Origin: UBA1141 sp963665155
Lineage (GTDB): Bacteria > Chloroflexota > Dehalococcoidia > Lucifugimonadales > UBA3495
Direction of reading: 5' to 3'
Assembly (NCBI GenBank): GCA_963665155.2
Contig: CAXXFI010000002.1
Coordinates: 930,001 to 994,000, forward strand
DNA: 64,000 bases
The notes under the pieces were generated by a model. The model was not told the origin of the DNA. It was given only the letters and a program-made list of their open reading frames with translations, and made no database searches. Each line of letters opens with the position of its first letter. Positions within the stretch are counted from its first letter, which is position 1. Positions 46,025-54,313 of this stretch are shown one piece after another. A program made the position numbers and the translations under genes.

Positions 46025-47077
46025 TCACCTTTGTTCTTCCTGCCCTTCCACTTCACATAGTCCTCTTGTTACCGCCGCGTCGGCTTCTGACCCGTCATCC
46101 TGGCCGATGATCCGCTGCCAGGCGATCGGGTGATTATCGCCGGACTCCTCCAGCACAAAGCCCTTCTCAAGCAATCTCGCGCCCCATTCAGACAGTTCCA
46201 CGACATAGCGGTCAATCCAATCCCCGTCGAGCAGAGGGGCCTCTTGCAGGAATCGGTGGGGTACGCTCGGCAGGTTAACTATGGTTCCTGGCTGAATCAC
46301 GCCCTTGATGGCTGACACTATTGCCTCGTAGTGTGCGTCATATTCGGCGTCAGGCACATCCGCTAGGCCATAAGAGTAATCCTCGCCTGCCAGGAACTTT
46401 TGGTAGTCCTCCTCCGTCTCGAATAGCTCCTTCACTTCTGCTTCGGAGGGCACATCCAAGTAAGTTGGTTTTACTCCGATTAACAGTCCATAAGCGCCGT
46501 CGGGCAACGCAGTCTTACCTTTGGCCAGATAGCTATCAACTACCCATTGGCTGATGTCCTCGCCTTCTTCCAAGACTTCCCATGGGATAACGTGGTACCG
46601 TTTAGCCGCTTCCACTGCCGCTGCCGCCTCTTGGTCCAACGGATAGGGCATGTCCATTTCTGCCCTAATCCGGTTCCACTGTATCTGCCGGTCTCGGGAT
46701 TGTTCCCTCAGAAGGAATCTCAACTCTTTACTCAATAGCTGAAACCTTGTCCAGTAGTACCGGTTCTCTGATAGAAGTTTTCCATTGACTTGCTGGTGCA
46801 GGAAGAACAGGAAAAGAACGTCCTTGTAGGCCTGGCGAACCGCCTTGTCGACTTCCTCCCGGGGTCTCCGCCCCAGGGTTTGCTTCACCGACTCCTCCAC
46901 TTTACGTGTCAGCATGTCTATCGGCGCGGCGCTGTCAGGCTGGGTTTTGAGATATCGGACGTATTCCCCAATAGTGTTGAACGCATGGGCCTCTTGAAAC
47001 CACAACAGGATTATCTGCTTTGGCGTGAGGCTGCTCTCTGTCTCCAACTTCTTGATCCGCCGCATCCCTCCGCTCAT
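46025..47077 (-). CDS. Hypothetical 350-aa protein of the integrated element
   Basis: The ATG overlaps the stop of the upstream gene by 4 bp (ATGA), so they are coupled. The N-terminal half is helical and basic (LETESSLTPKQIILLWFQEA, KVEESVKQTLGRRPREEVDK, YYWTRFQLLSKELRFLLREQ). The C-terminal half is acidic, with ELFETEEDYQKFLAGEDYSY. It ends with DDGSEADAAVTRGLCEVEGQ. No family recognised. Coupled with the Cys-rich 146-aa protein it may form a complex encoded only on this type of element. Confidence 0.6.
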   Translation of the reverse strand: MSGGMRRIKKLETESSLTPKQIILLWFQEAHAFNTIGEYVRYLKTQPDSAAPIDMLTRKVEESVKQTLGRRPREEVDKAVRQAYKDVLFLFFLHQQVNGKLLSENRYYWTRFQLLSKELRFLLREQSRDRQIQWNRIRAEMDMPYPLDQEAAAAVEAAKRYHVIPWEVLEEGEDISQWVVDSYLAKGKTALPDGAYGLLIGVKPTYLDVPSEAEVKELFETEEDYQKFLAGEDYSYGLADVPDAEYDAHYEAIVSAIKGVIQPGTIVNLPSVPHRFLQEAPLLDGDWIDRYVVELSEWGARLLEKGFVLEESGDNHPIAWQRIIGQDDGSEADAAVTRGLCEVEGQEEQR

Positions 47078-47514
47078 TCACCCACCTCGACCAAAAACCC
47101 TCCGTAGACAGGTTCGGCGTCGAAGACGGACTCCGGTAGGGATCTCTGACCATGTATCGGCGACTCCAGGGAGGCCAGCCTTTCTTCGAATTCTCCTGAT
47201 TCCAGTAGCTTGATGGCGGTCGTAGCCAGGTATGCCAAGGTCCTGGCTCGCGCGATGCTGTTCTCCAGCCCCAGCGTATCCAGAACAGCTATCTCCAAAA
47301 GACGCCTAATGTCAGCCACGCTTTCCAGACCAGGGAATTCGAAGGCACCCGTTACCGCGACTTCGCGGCGGCGTAGACCTCCTAGACGGCGGGCCTCCGC
47401 TGCTTCAGTGGCGTGCTCCGGGGAGTGCATCAGGCAATAGTTGCCGTCCTGGAGTTTCGGGGCATTGCAGGGCTGCCCATTCTCTTTGAGGCCGGTACAC
47501 CCGCGATGGTTCAC
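47074..47514 (-). CDS. Hypothetical protein with N-terminal Cys/His cluster
   Basis: 146 aa. Residues 6-30 read CTGLKENGQPCNAPKLQDGN then YCLMHSPEHA: a C-x9-C-x10-C-x2-H pattern that could bind zinc and touch nucleic acid. A basic patch LGGLRRREVA and helices follow (LESVADIRRLLEIAVLDTLG, ARTLAYLATTAIKLLESGEF). Proteins of this layout occur near phage terminases and small primases, where they may act as adaptors, but I cannot name one. Coupled to the 350-aa gene. Confidence 0.55.
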   Translation of the reverse strand: MNHRGCTGLKENGQPCNAPKLQDGNYCLMHSPEHATEAAEARRLGGLRRREVAVTGAFEFPGLESVADIRRLLEIAVLDTLGLENSIARARTLAYLATTAIKLLESGEFEERLASLESPIHGQRSLPESVFDAEPVYGGFLVEVGE

Positions 47515-47560
47515 CTTTCTTTACCTCTGCTAGTAAGGGGATTTGCTGAACTAAGTAGGC

Positions 47561-47593
47561 AGACAAAACAGCAGGCCCCTTTGAGGAGCCTGC
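47561..47593 (-). terminator. Rho-independent terminator inside element operon
   Basis: On the minus strand: GCAGGCTCC TCAAA GGGGCCTGC followed by TGTTTTGT. It lies 32 bp past the RAMA-like gene and splits the element into an upstream replication/modification unit and a downstream unit of unknown genes. Confidence 0.7.
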
Positions 47594-47624
47594 CATAGAT
47601 TGAAGTTCTGACGTAATCTGACGA

Positions 47625-47891
47625 CTATGCTTCCTCTTCCTCCTGCTGACCAGCATCCTCGTCCTGGCTTTCTTGGTTTTCGGACTCGACGCTCCAGAAG
47701 TTCCAGCCATTGGCGGCTTTGCCGGTGATGGCGGTGGCTGCGGATGAGGGGCGCTTGACCTCCTGCCCGTCGGCCAGCCGGTAGAGTATCTTCCCTTCTT
47801 CCCCAGCTACCACCTCGGCCCGGTATTCTTCCTTCTTGTAACGAGCGATCAGTTTGGTCCCCGGCTCCAGATTTCTGTTCTCGATAGCCAT
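47625..47891 (-). CDS. Small RAMA/DUF4357-like domain protein
   Basis: 88 aa, RBS AGGAGG. GTKLIARYKKEEYRAEVVAG is an SH3-like start, then RPSSAATAITGKAANGWNFW is the RAMA-type signature (SxAAxxVTG...NGWxFW), followed by an acidic tail. RAMA domains are predicted to recognise DNA or adenine methylation and accompany methyltransferases. It sits one small gene below the DNA methyltransferase, which supports a shared role. Confidence 0.65.
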   Translation of the reverse strand: MAIENRNLEPGTKLIARYKKEEYRAEVVAGEEGKILYRLADGQEVKRPSSAATAITGKAANGWNFWSVESENQESQDEDAGQQEEEEA

Positions 47892-48043
47892 TTGCCACCT
47901 CCTTGAGTCTTAAAGGTGACGTACACATCGCTCTGTTTGAACACGAAGTCAAGGGAATCCGGGCTCGCCTGGATATCGGCCAAAGTCACGGAATGGCCAC
48001 CATCACTACGTCGCCATAGTGTGCGCTCCCTTACGGCCATCAT
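47849..48043 (-). CDS. Small hypothetical protein coupled to methyltransferase
   Basis: 64 aa from ATG 48043, overlapping the methyltransferase stop by 4 bp (ATGA). Content: VRERTLWRRSDGGHSVTLAD, then a beta-rich end SLDFVFKQSDVYVTFKTQGG. Its last 43 bp overlap the start of the RAMA-like gene and include that gene's RBS. Unrecognised; the overlap pattern favours a real gene. Confidence 0.5.
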   Translation of the reverse strand: MMAVRERTLWRRSDGGHSVTLADIQASPDSLDFVFKQSDVYVTFKTQGGGKWLSRTEIWSRGPN

Positions 48044-49270
48044 TGGCCCTCTTTCTTCGCTGTTTGTCCGGTGAAAGCTTCCCACCTCTTTACCGCCACA
48101 TCCACATAAACCGGTTCAATCTCCATTCCGTAGCAAACCCTTCCGCTGCGTTCACATCCGATCAGGGTGCTCCCGGAACCCACAAACAAGTCCAGCACGA
48201 TATCCCCGATGCTGCTGCTGTTCTCGATGGCCCGCTGGACCAAGGGCACTGGCTTGGTGGTGGGGTGCAGAGGACTGGCAGTAGGCTTGTCAAATTGCCA
48301 TATGTCGCCCTGGTCCCGATCACCGCACCAATGGTGCTTATCCCCTTCCCTCCAACCGTAGAGGATCGGCTCGTATTGCCGCTGGTAATCGGACCGGCCC
48401 AGGGTGAAGGTGTTCTTGGCCCAGATGATAAAAGTACTCCAATGTCCACCAGCGTCGACGAAGGCCCGCTGCAATGTGTGCAACTCCGCGCAAGCCATGA
48501 AGATATATGCCGCGCCGTCGGTGTGGGCCAGGATATTTTGGCAGGCAACCAGCAAGAATTCGTAGAAGCCTTCCCCAATGTCGTCGTTGCGTATGGACCG
48601 TCGGCGGTCGTTAGCCGAAGCACCACCGTGGTTGCCATAGGAGACGTTGTAGGGCGGGTCAGTAAATGCCATGTTCGCTTTCTTCCCGTACATCAATCGC
48701 CCCACGTCGCCGCTGTCGATTGAATCGCCGCACATCATCCTGTGGTCGCCCAGGCGCCAAACATCGCCGCTACGAGCCACAGGGGGCAGCACGTGCGGCT
48801 TCAAGGGCCTCATCCACGTCGAAGCTCTCTAAGCGCTCACGCCTCTCGCGCGATTGCAGGCTTTTAAGGTGCTTATGAAGTTCCTCTTCTGAGAATCCGG
48901 TCAAGCTAAGATCGACGTCTGGAACAGCATTTAGGTCGGCCAATAGCCGGGCCAGGAGTTCTGAGTCCCAGGTGCCGGATATTCGGTTCAAAGCCAAGTT
49001 CAGCAGGTGCGCCTGTTCTTGTGTTATGTCAACCAGCACCACCGGCACTTGTTTCATTCCAAGCTTTCTGGCAGCTAGAAGGCGCTGGTGGCCGCCGATG
49101 ACAATCTTGTCCTCTCTTCGGGCGATGATAGGGTCGATCAGCCCGAACTCCCTGATCGACTTGGTCAGCGCTTCCAACTCATCGTCGCTCATGCGCCTAG
49201 GGTTGGCCGGGTCGGGGTGCAGATCGCCTATCGCGAGGTTGGTGATTTCGATATCTTGGACGGTGGCCAT
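48040..49270 (-). pseudogene. ParB-like nuclease domain / DNA methyltransferase fusion, frameshifted at C5 run
   Basis: Frame 1 (49270-48770) is a ParB/Srx-like domain: LHPDPANPRRMSDDELEALT, FGLIDPIIARREDKIVIGGH, QRLLAARKLG. Frame 2 (to 48040) is a DNA methyltransferase with TDPPYNV (motif IV), FIIWAKN and LDLFVGSGSTLIGCERSGR (motif I): the beta-class order. One C too many in a CCCCC run near 48783 breaks a standard phage-type ParB-methylase. Without it the link reads EAARAAPVARSGDVWRLGDH. Repaired length 409 aa. It modifies adenine-N6 or cytosine-N4; target unknown. It could be two genes if both starts are used. Confidence 0.85.
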
Positions 49271-49337
49271 GGGTTGCTCCTGTTTGGAGAATTAAGGGCG
49301 CTGATTAATAATGACGCTGGTAATGCTTTGGCAGGGT

Positions 49338-51245
49338 CTATTCGCCCTCTCGGGTTTCACTCTTGTTTGGAAATAACTCGCTTCGTATACCCGGCACCGG
49401 CTGGTATCCCAGACGCTGGGCGAATTCCAACAATTCATCTAGGGCCCTCTCCGGGCTTGATCCGGCCACCCTTTCTCGGGGTACCGCAAAGTACCGTGGG
49501 TTGCCCCATTGCTCCAAGTCGCCGGACTCGCCGCCCTGCCAAGTCTCCAACCCCATCTGCCGGGCTACTTCTTCCTCTTTAGCGTCGTCCACCGGGTCAA
49601 CGTCACGTTTGTAAGCGATGGTCTTCACGGTCCCCTTGGACTTATGGGACGGCAATGACCAACCTTGGGACAACCACACCAAGTGCACCCGCTGTTGCTG
49701 GCCTGCACTCTCTGGTAGGTCCAAGTCTGTCATTGCCTCAGTCAGGGTGGTATCGATATCCTCTACCTTGACCGCACCGGGAATAGGCACGTTGGTCAAA
49801 AATCTGACAACGTTTGCAACGGTGCGGGTGTCGAATGCTGCGTACTGACCGCCCCTGCGGTTCACCTGGGCTGCCATAGATTCCCTCTTCCGGTCGTTCC
49901 ACTCTTCTGGGGATATCGATATCCCATAAAGGACATCAACAGCAGACAAAGAGAAATGGTGAATCAAATGGACCCAGATTTGGCGGCGCTTTATTGCCCG
50001 GTTGGCTGGATGGTTCCAGCTGTTGCTGATTACTTGGTGGCGCATCAAGTGGCTGGGGTCGTCAGTAAAAGCGCAGAACCGAGAGGTCACTTTGGGTTGC
50101 TGACCTTGGGGCAGCGGGAATAGCTCCTTAGCTTTAGAAATGAGTTCTTCCAGATATGGATCGACGTTCGCGGCATCGGTATTAGGGTAAGGGTTACTCC
50201 TTAACTCCGACGCAACACCCGGGTCGCTCTGGGGAGGTACATGAAAAACCAGCCCGGCGGGTAATATCCCAAGCTCACAGGCTCCCACCAAAGCTTCCAG
50301 TTCCCGCACCCCGCCACCATTGTGCCCAGGACATTCAGGACACAAGCAGTTCCAAATGCATCTTTGGGCGTCGATATGCATGGAAGGATTCGTTTCTGAG
50401 TGGAGCGGGCAGGAGTAGAACCGATCGCCAGCACCAGGTTGGAACTCAAGCCCAGCCTTCTCCCATAGCCCAGCGAAGTGTTCTTGTACTCGAGTGGGCT
50501 GCACCGAATATTTAACATTTCCAGAATTGGCATTATCCGACGGACGGCGCTCAGAACTTGCCGATTGTTTCAGAATTAGCTGGAGCAAAAAATCAGGAAT
50601 CGGCGCGATCTGCGCTTCGTCCAAGGCGTGACCCAACTCCCACTGGTAGGCCTTTCCGCAAGCATGGACCGAGGGTGGCAACACCACCTGACTACCGGCT
50701 GCCTTCCATTCCACTCCAGGGTAATCTGAAGCCGCCAGCGATCCTCCAGACGGCACGGCGACGCCAGGCGGTAGAAGAAAATAATTGTGGAGCCCATTAC
50801 CGCCGGTTTTAACAGTGGGCGTCTCCGGGAAAGGCCCGTACCGTCCTGTCAGAGCAGCCACGGATTCGATACCACCGCTACGTGGGTCAATGTCGATTAC
50901 TATTCGCCCGGATGGGACCACCCCTCCAATGTTTCCTTTGTGGGTTCCGAACATTCGAACGATATCCATGGCGGCGGGTTCGGTTCCGGCGAAACGTGGG
51001 TAATCGCGCCCCAAGGGTGCCTTCCCAGGGCTTTTGCACCCTTTCCGGTGCCCGGTCGACGCCAAGACGTGGTTGGGGTCACAGAGTGGGATTGGTCGCT
51101 CACCCAGGGTGAAATAGACCTGGGCTGCTTCTAATAACGAGGGTTCCCCATGATCCAAGCTATTTAGCGCAACCGGGCTTAGGGCAACATGAGAGTCTGG
51201 ATAAGGCCGCGATTCGGAGGTGGGGCGCTCGACTACGGTGGTCAT
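49338..51245 (-). CDS. Primase-polymerase with zinc-finger region
   Basis: 635 aa. Residues ~40-250 form an AEP prim-pol domain: RIVIDIDPRSGG (the D-x-D metal pair), GGNGLHNYFLLPPG (catalytic His) and VEWKAAGSQVVLPPS. Residues ~290-345 look like a CHC2-type zinc finger: FYSCPLHSETNPSMHIDAQ, then CIWNCLCPECPGH. The C-terminal ~250 residues are of unknown fold. Plasmids, phages and integrative elements use such proteins to start replication. First large gene of the minus-strand operon. Confidence 0.85.
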   Translation of the reverse strand: MTTVVERPTSESRPYPDSHVALSPVALNSLDHGEPSLLEAAQVYFTLGERPIPLCDPNHVLASTGHRKGCKSPGKAPLGRDYPRFAGTEPAAMDIVRMFGTHKGNIGGVVPSGRIVIDIDPRSGGIESVAALTGRYGPFPETPTVKTGGNGLHNYFLLPPGVAVPSGGSLAASDYPGVEWKAAGSQVVLPPSVHACGKAYQWELGHALDEAQIAPIPDFLLQLILKQSASSERRPSDNANSGNVKYSVQPTRVQEHFAGLWEKAGLEFQPGAGDRFYSCPLHSETNPSMHIDAQRCIWNCLCPECPGHNGGGVRELEALVGACELGILPAGLVFHVPPQSDPGVASELRSNPYPNTDAANVDPYLEELISKAKELFPLPQGQQPKVTSRFCAFTDDPSHLMRHQVISNSWNHPANRAIKRRQIWVHLIHHFSLSAVDVLYGISISPEEWNDRKRESMAAQVNRRGGQYAAFDTRTVANVVRFLTNVPIPGAVKVEDIDTTLTEAMTDLDLPESAGQQQRVHLVWLSQGWSLPSHKSKGTVKTIAYKRDVDPVDDAKEEEVARQMGLETWQGGESGDLEQWGNPRYFAVPRERVAGSSPERALDELLEFAQRLGYQPVPGIRSELFPNKSETREGE

Positions 51246-51385
51246 CGGATGCCGCCTGCTGACACCAGATGGGAATAGTCAATACGGTATTCGGGATATT
51301 CATGAGGCAGAACTGCCAGGTTGTGGCCTTTCGTTGGCCGGACACCGAGTGTGGTAACCGCGTCACGGCGGTTTTTAAGGATTAC

Positions 51386-51859
51386 TCAGGTATGGTTTAA
51401 GGCCCGAGTAATGCGGGCTCTGGAGACGCCGACACGCCTTGCCAAGTCGGCACGGTTTTTGACCACGCCGTCGTCTAGCAAGCGCTGCCATTCGGCGACT
51501 ACTTCCTCGGTTCCGTGTTTGACGCGGCGTTTGGTCTCTCGATGGCGGAGTTGGATGAGGCTCGGGAGTTGGCAATTGAAGCTAAATCGGAGGGTTCTGT
51601 GGGAGACCAGTCTGGGGAGGCACTCTGGTCGCACACGACCTATGTCCCGCACTGCAGCTCTTTTTTCGGGTGGAGATAGTGATGTATCCGGCCCAGCCGG
51701 TCGGGGGCTATCTCGCCTTCCACGTTGCTGTAGCTCCTTTTGCAACGCATCAGCCCCCTTGCAACCCATCAGCCCCGATAGGCAATAAACGTGATGCACT
51801 GACGCCGCTCCAGCGCGGTGGAACTGACCGTTGTCCCACGTCAATCGTTGGACAGACAT
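51386..51859 (-). CDS. HTH protein of the integrated element
   Basis: 157 codons. The last 45 residues are a clear helix-turn-helix: GTEEVVAEWQRLLDDGVVKN, then RADLARRVGVSRARITRAL. The rest (Cys/Gly/Arg-rich) is less convincing and may belong to a decayed N-terminal domain, as in recombinase-linked proteins with a C-terminal HTH. Lies upstream of the primase on the same strand; may be a regulator. Confidence 0.5.
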   Translation of the reverse strand: MSVQRLTWDNGQFHRAGAASVHHVYCLSGLMGCKGADALQKELQQRGRRDSPRPAGPDTSLSPPEKRAAVRDIGRVRPECLPRLVSHRTLRFSFNCQLPSLIQLRHRETKRRVKHGTEEVVAEWQRLLDDGVVKNRADLARRVGVSRARITRALNHT

Positions 51860-52403
51860 GAACTTCTCCTCGCTGGCTATGATTGGTCAAATTGCATCCG
51901 CAAGCCCGTGCTCCTCCGCGATACTGTATTTGATAATCTGCTTCCATTTGTAAGCCACTTTTTTCAACAAAAACTGCATTAGGACATGCGTGAGACTCCT
52001 TCCCTAGGGGTTCTGGGTCCACTTCAAGGCGCTCATGTTGGTCGCAGAGGTTGGCGCTCGCCAAGGCCTTGCAAATTAAAAATTTAAAGGAGGAACTCCG
52101 GCATGCGACCGGTGCTTTGACCGTGACTGACTAAATCATCTTACCGGAGAGTACTATGCCCTGGAAGTCATCGGAGACATGATCTTGTGGGTGACGCAGT
52201 CACGACCATGCACCAAAGCGCCGGGAAGTTAAGGAATTACGGCGTTAGGTGCTACAATTGGCCTGGTTTCTAGTGGAGCATAGCTCCAAGGCATGGCGGG
52301 CGACACGAATCTAGCTGGGCGCCGTGCTCCAGGACTTCAACGTGCCGGCGCAGAAGAACGCGGAATTAAAGTAGGCAATTCTGGCTAGGAGAGAGGAAAG
52401 ACG
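51860..52403. other. Right border region of the integrated element
   Basis: About 540 bp with no supported gene. It should contain the right attachment site. I found no copy of the tRNA-Asn 3' end here. An RBS-like GAGAGGAAAG precedes the amidohydrolase gene. Confidence 0.4.
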
Positions 52404-53258
52404 ATGGCAACTCAATCTCTGACGATTGACTCCCAAGTACATGCTTACGAGCGAGATCATCCCGAACGTCCATGGAACGCATTCTTGGAAGGCCCGGATG
52501 AGGTCACCGGCGACGACATGGTCGCAGCGATGAGCGCGCTGGGCGTCGACGGGGCTTTGTTGATCTCTCCATTCCGTCTGTATGGCTACGACGCCAGCTA
52601 TGCCCTCGAGGTATACGCGAAACATCCCGGCCGGTTTGGCCTGATCAAGCCCTTTGATCCCCATTCGGAAACGGTCGCAGACCAAGTTGCCGAGTGGGCT
52701 GCGACGCCAGGTGTGGTCGGTGCCCGAGTAATGCTCTCAGGCCATGAATTCACTGCGGACCACCCGGGTCTCAACCAAATTTTCGCCGCTGGCGCCCAAG
52801 CTGGGATACCCGTGAACGTTATGGCCTCGGGCAACCTGCCTCTATTACGTGAACTGGCACGCCGCAACCCGGAAACCCAGGTGGTTATCGATCATGTGGG
52901 TCTAGCCCAGCCATTCGTGCCGCCAGCGCCGCCGGAACCTTTCGCCGACCTGGCCAACGTGATTTCAATGGCGGAGCTTGACAACGTAGTCATCAAGATT
53001 TCCGGGGCCTGTACCTTGTCCCATGAGCCATTCCCATACCCTGACATCTGGGATTCTCTGGGCAAAATTTTCAGTGCGTTCGGATTCGACCGATGTTTGT
53101 GGGGAACCGACTGGACGCGGGCAATCAGATTGTTGAACTACGAGCAGGGCGTCGAGGCGTTTCGTGTCACCGACCAACTCTCGGATTCAGAGCGTTCCAC
53201 GCTGATGGGCGAGTCACTCCAGAAGATTTACAACTGGTCGCCCGACATAAACGGCTAA
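52404..53258 (+). CDS. Amidohydrolase-2 family protein
   Basis: 284 aa TIM barrel. The first strand is LTIDSQVHAYERDHPERPW, where the usual HxH metal motif is reduced to Q-V-H. Further strands: GLIKPFDPHSE, GVVGARVMLSGHEF, then TQVVIDHVGLAQPF (mid-barrel His) and CLWGTDWTR (C-terminal Asp). This matches lactonase/decarboxylase-type members, probably with one divalent metal. First gene to the right of the integrated element and likely part of the original chromosome. Confidence 0.85.
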   Translation: MATQSLTIDSQVHAYERDHPERPWNAFLEGPDEVTGDDMVAAMSALGVDGALLISPFRLYGYDASYALEVYAKHPGRFGLIKPFDPHSETVADQVAEWAATPGVVGARVMLSGHEFTADHPGLNQIFAAGAQAGIPVNVMASGNLPLLRELARRNPETQVVIDHVGLAQPFVPPAPPEPFADLANVISMAELDNVVIKISGACTLSHEPFPYPDIWDSLGKIFSAFGFDRCLWGTDWTRAIRLLNYEQGVEAFRVTDQLSDSERSTLMGESLQKIYNWSPDING

Positions 53259-53524
53259 AAACTTGCTCGATTTATTCGCGGTCGAGAACTCACCGTTAAT
53301 GGCTTGCTCCTAGCGACCAACACCAACGTCGTGGACCGGAATTCGTGTCGCCATGGTCTCATCTTGTGTCTGTGACTGATGAAAAACATTAACCCTCCGG
53401 CGGGCCGGGAAGTCAACTAAGCGGACTTTCGCCACGAGTGGTGGCATTAACCAAATAAATTCCTACGGCGTGGGTCGGTCGCACTCAATATAGACCGGGC
53501 GAGGAAAGGCTTGATAGGGAAGGT

Positions 53525-54313
53525 TTGATGAGGGTGTTGATTATTGGAGCCAGCGGTTTTATCGGCCATAGCCTGATACGCCGACTTCAACAAGAATCCG
53601 ATTATGTAGTCTCTAACACCTACAATTCCCGGAGCCCCCAGCACGCCGATGATACTTGGTACCCACTGGACGTCACGGATCACCCAAGGCTGTCGGAGGT
53701 TTATCTGCAGGTTCGGCCCGATGTGGTGGTGCTATTGGCTGCGATCGCCGATGTGGGGACCGCGGAAAGAGAGCCCGAAAGGGCAACAGCGGTTAAAGTC
53801 GACGGGGCTGCACAGGTAGCATGGCTTTGCGCCCAGCACCAGGCGAGGCTGGTCTTCTTGTCGAGCGAGTACGTGTTCGGTGGCACCCGTGGCAATTATC
53901 GTGAGGATGACGCCCCCGATCCCAACACCCACTACGGCCGGAACAAGTTGGAAGCAGAGTTAGCGATTGCCCGTGCCGCATCAGCGTGGAGTGTTATCCG
54001 AACCAGTTTCGTATATGGGTGGCCGCTGATCGGTCGCCAAAATGTGGCGACGGGGATAATTGATCGCTTAAAACGAGGCGACAGGTTCGACGGCCATACG
54101 GATACCTACCGAACTCCAATCTACGTTGAGCATCTTACAACGGGCATCATGAGACTGGTGGCCGATTATCATCCAGGGATATATCACATTGCTGGCGAAG
54201 ATTGGCTGAGCATGTACCAATTCGCCCGTCTTGTCGCGGAGGTATTTGACCTGGAGAGCAGTCTGGTAACGCCGGTTCAAGGACTGGTGAATTCCCCTTC
54301 CAAAGCAAACTTG
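53525..54313 (+). pseudogene. NAD-dependent epimerase / RmlD-like gene, 5' part, cut by IS1182-type element
   Basis: Rossmann start MRVLIIGASGFIGHSLIRRL (GxxGxxG). Then YPLDVTDHPRLSEVYLQVRP, VVVLLAAIADVG, the catalytic region FLSSEYVFGG and the Y-x3-K of HYGRNKLEAE, then TPIYVEHLTTG and YHIAGEDWLSMYQFARLVAE. This fits dTDP-4-dehydrorhamnose reductase-like or NAD(P)-dependent epimerase/dehydratase enzymes. Reading continues to the target duplication CAAACTTG at 54306-54313. The remaining C-terminus is at 56305-56436 in register. Confidence 0.9.

Noticed and set aside
51860..52403. Right attachment site as a copy of the tRNA-Asn 3' end
   Set aside because: No matching 15-20 bp copy was found; the right border stays undefined.
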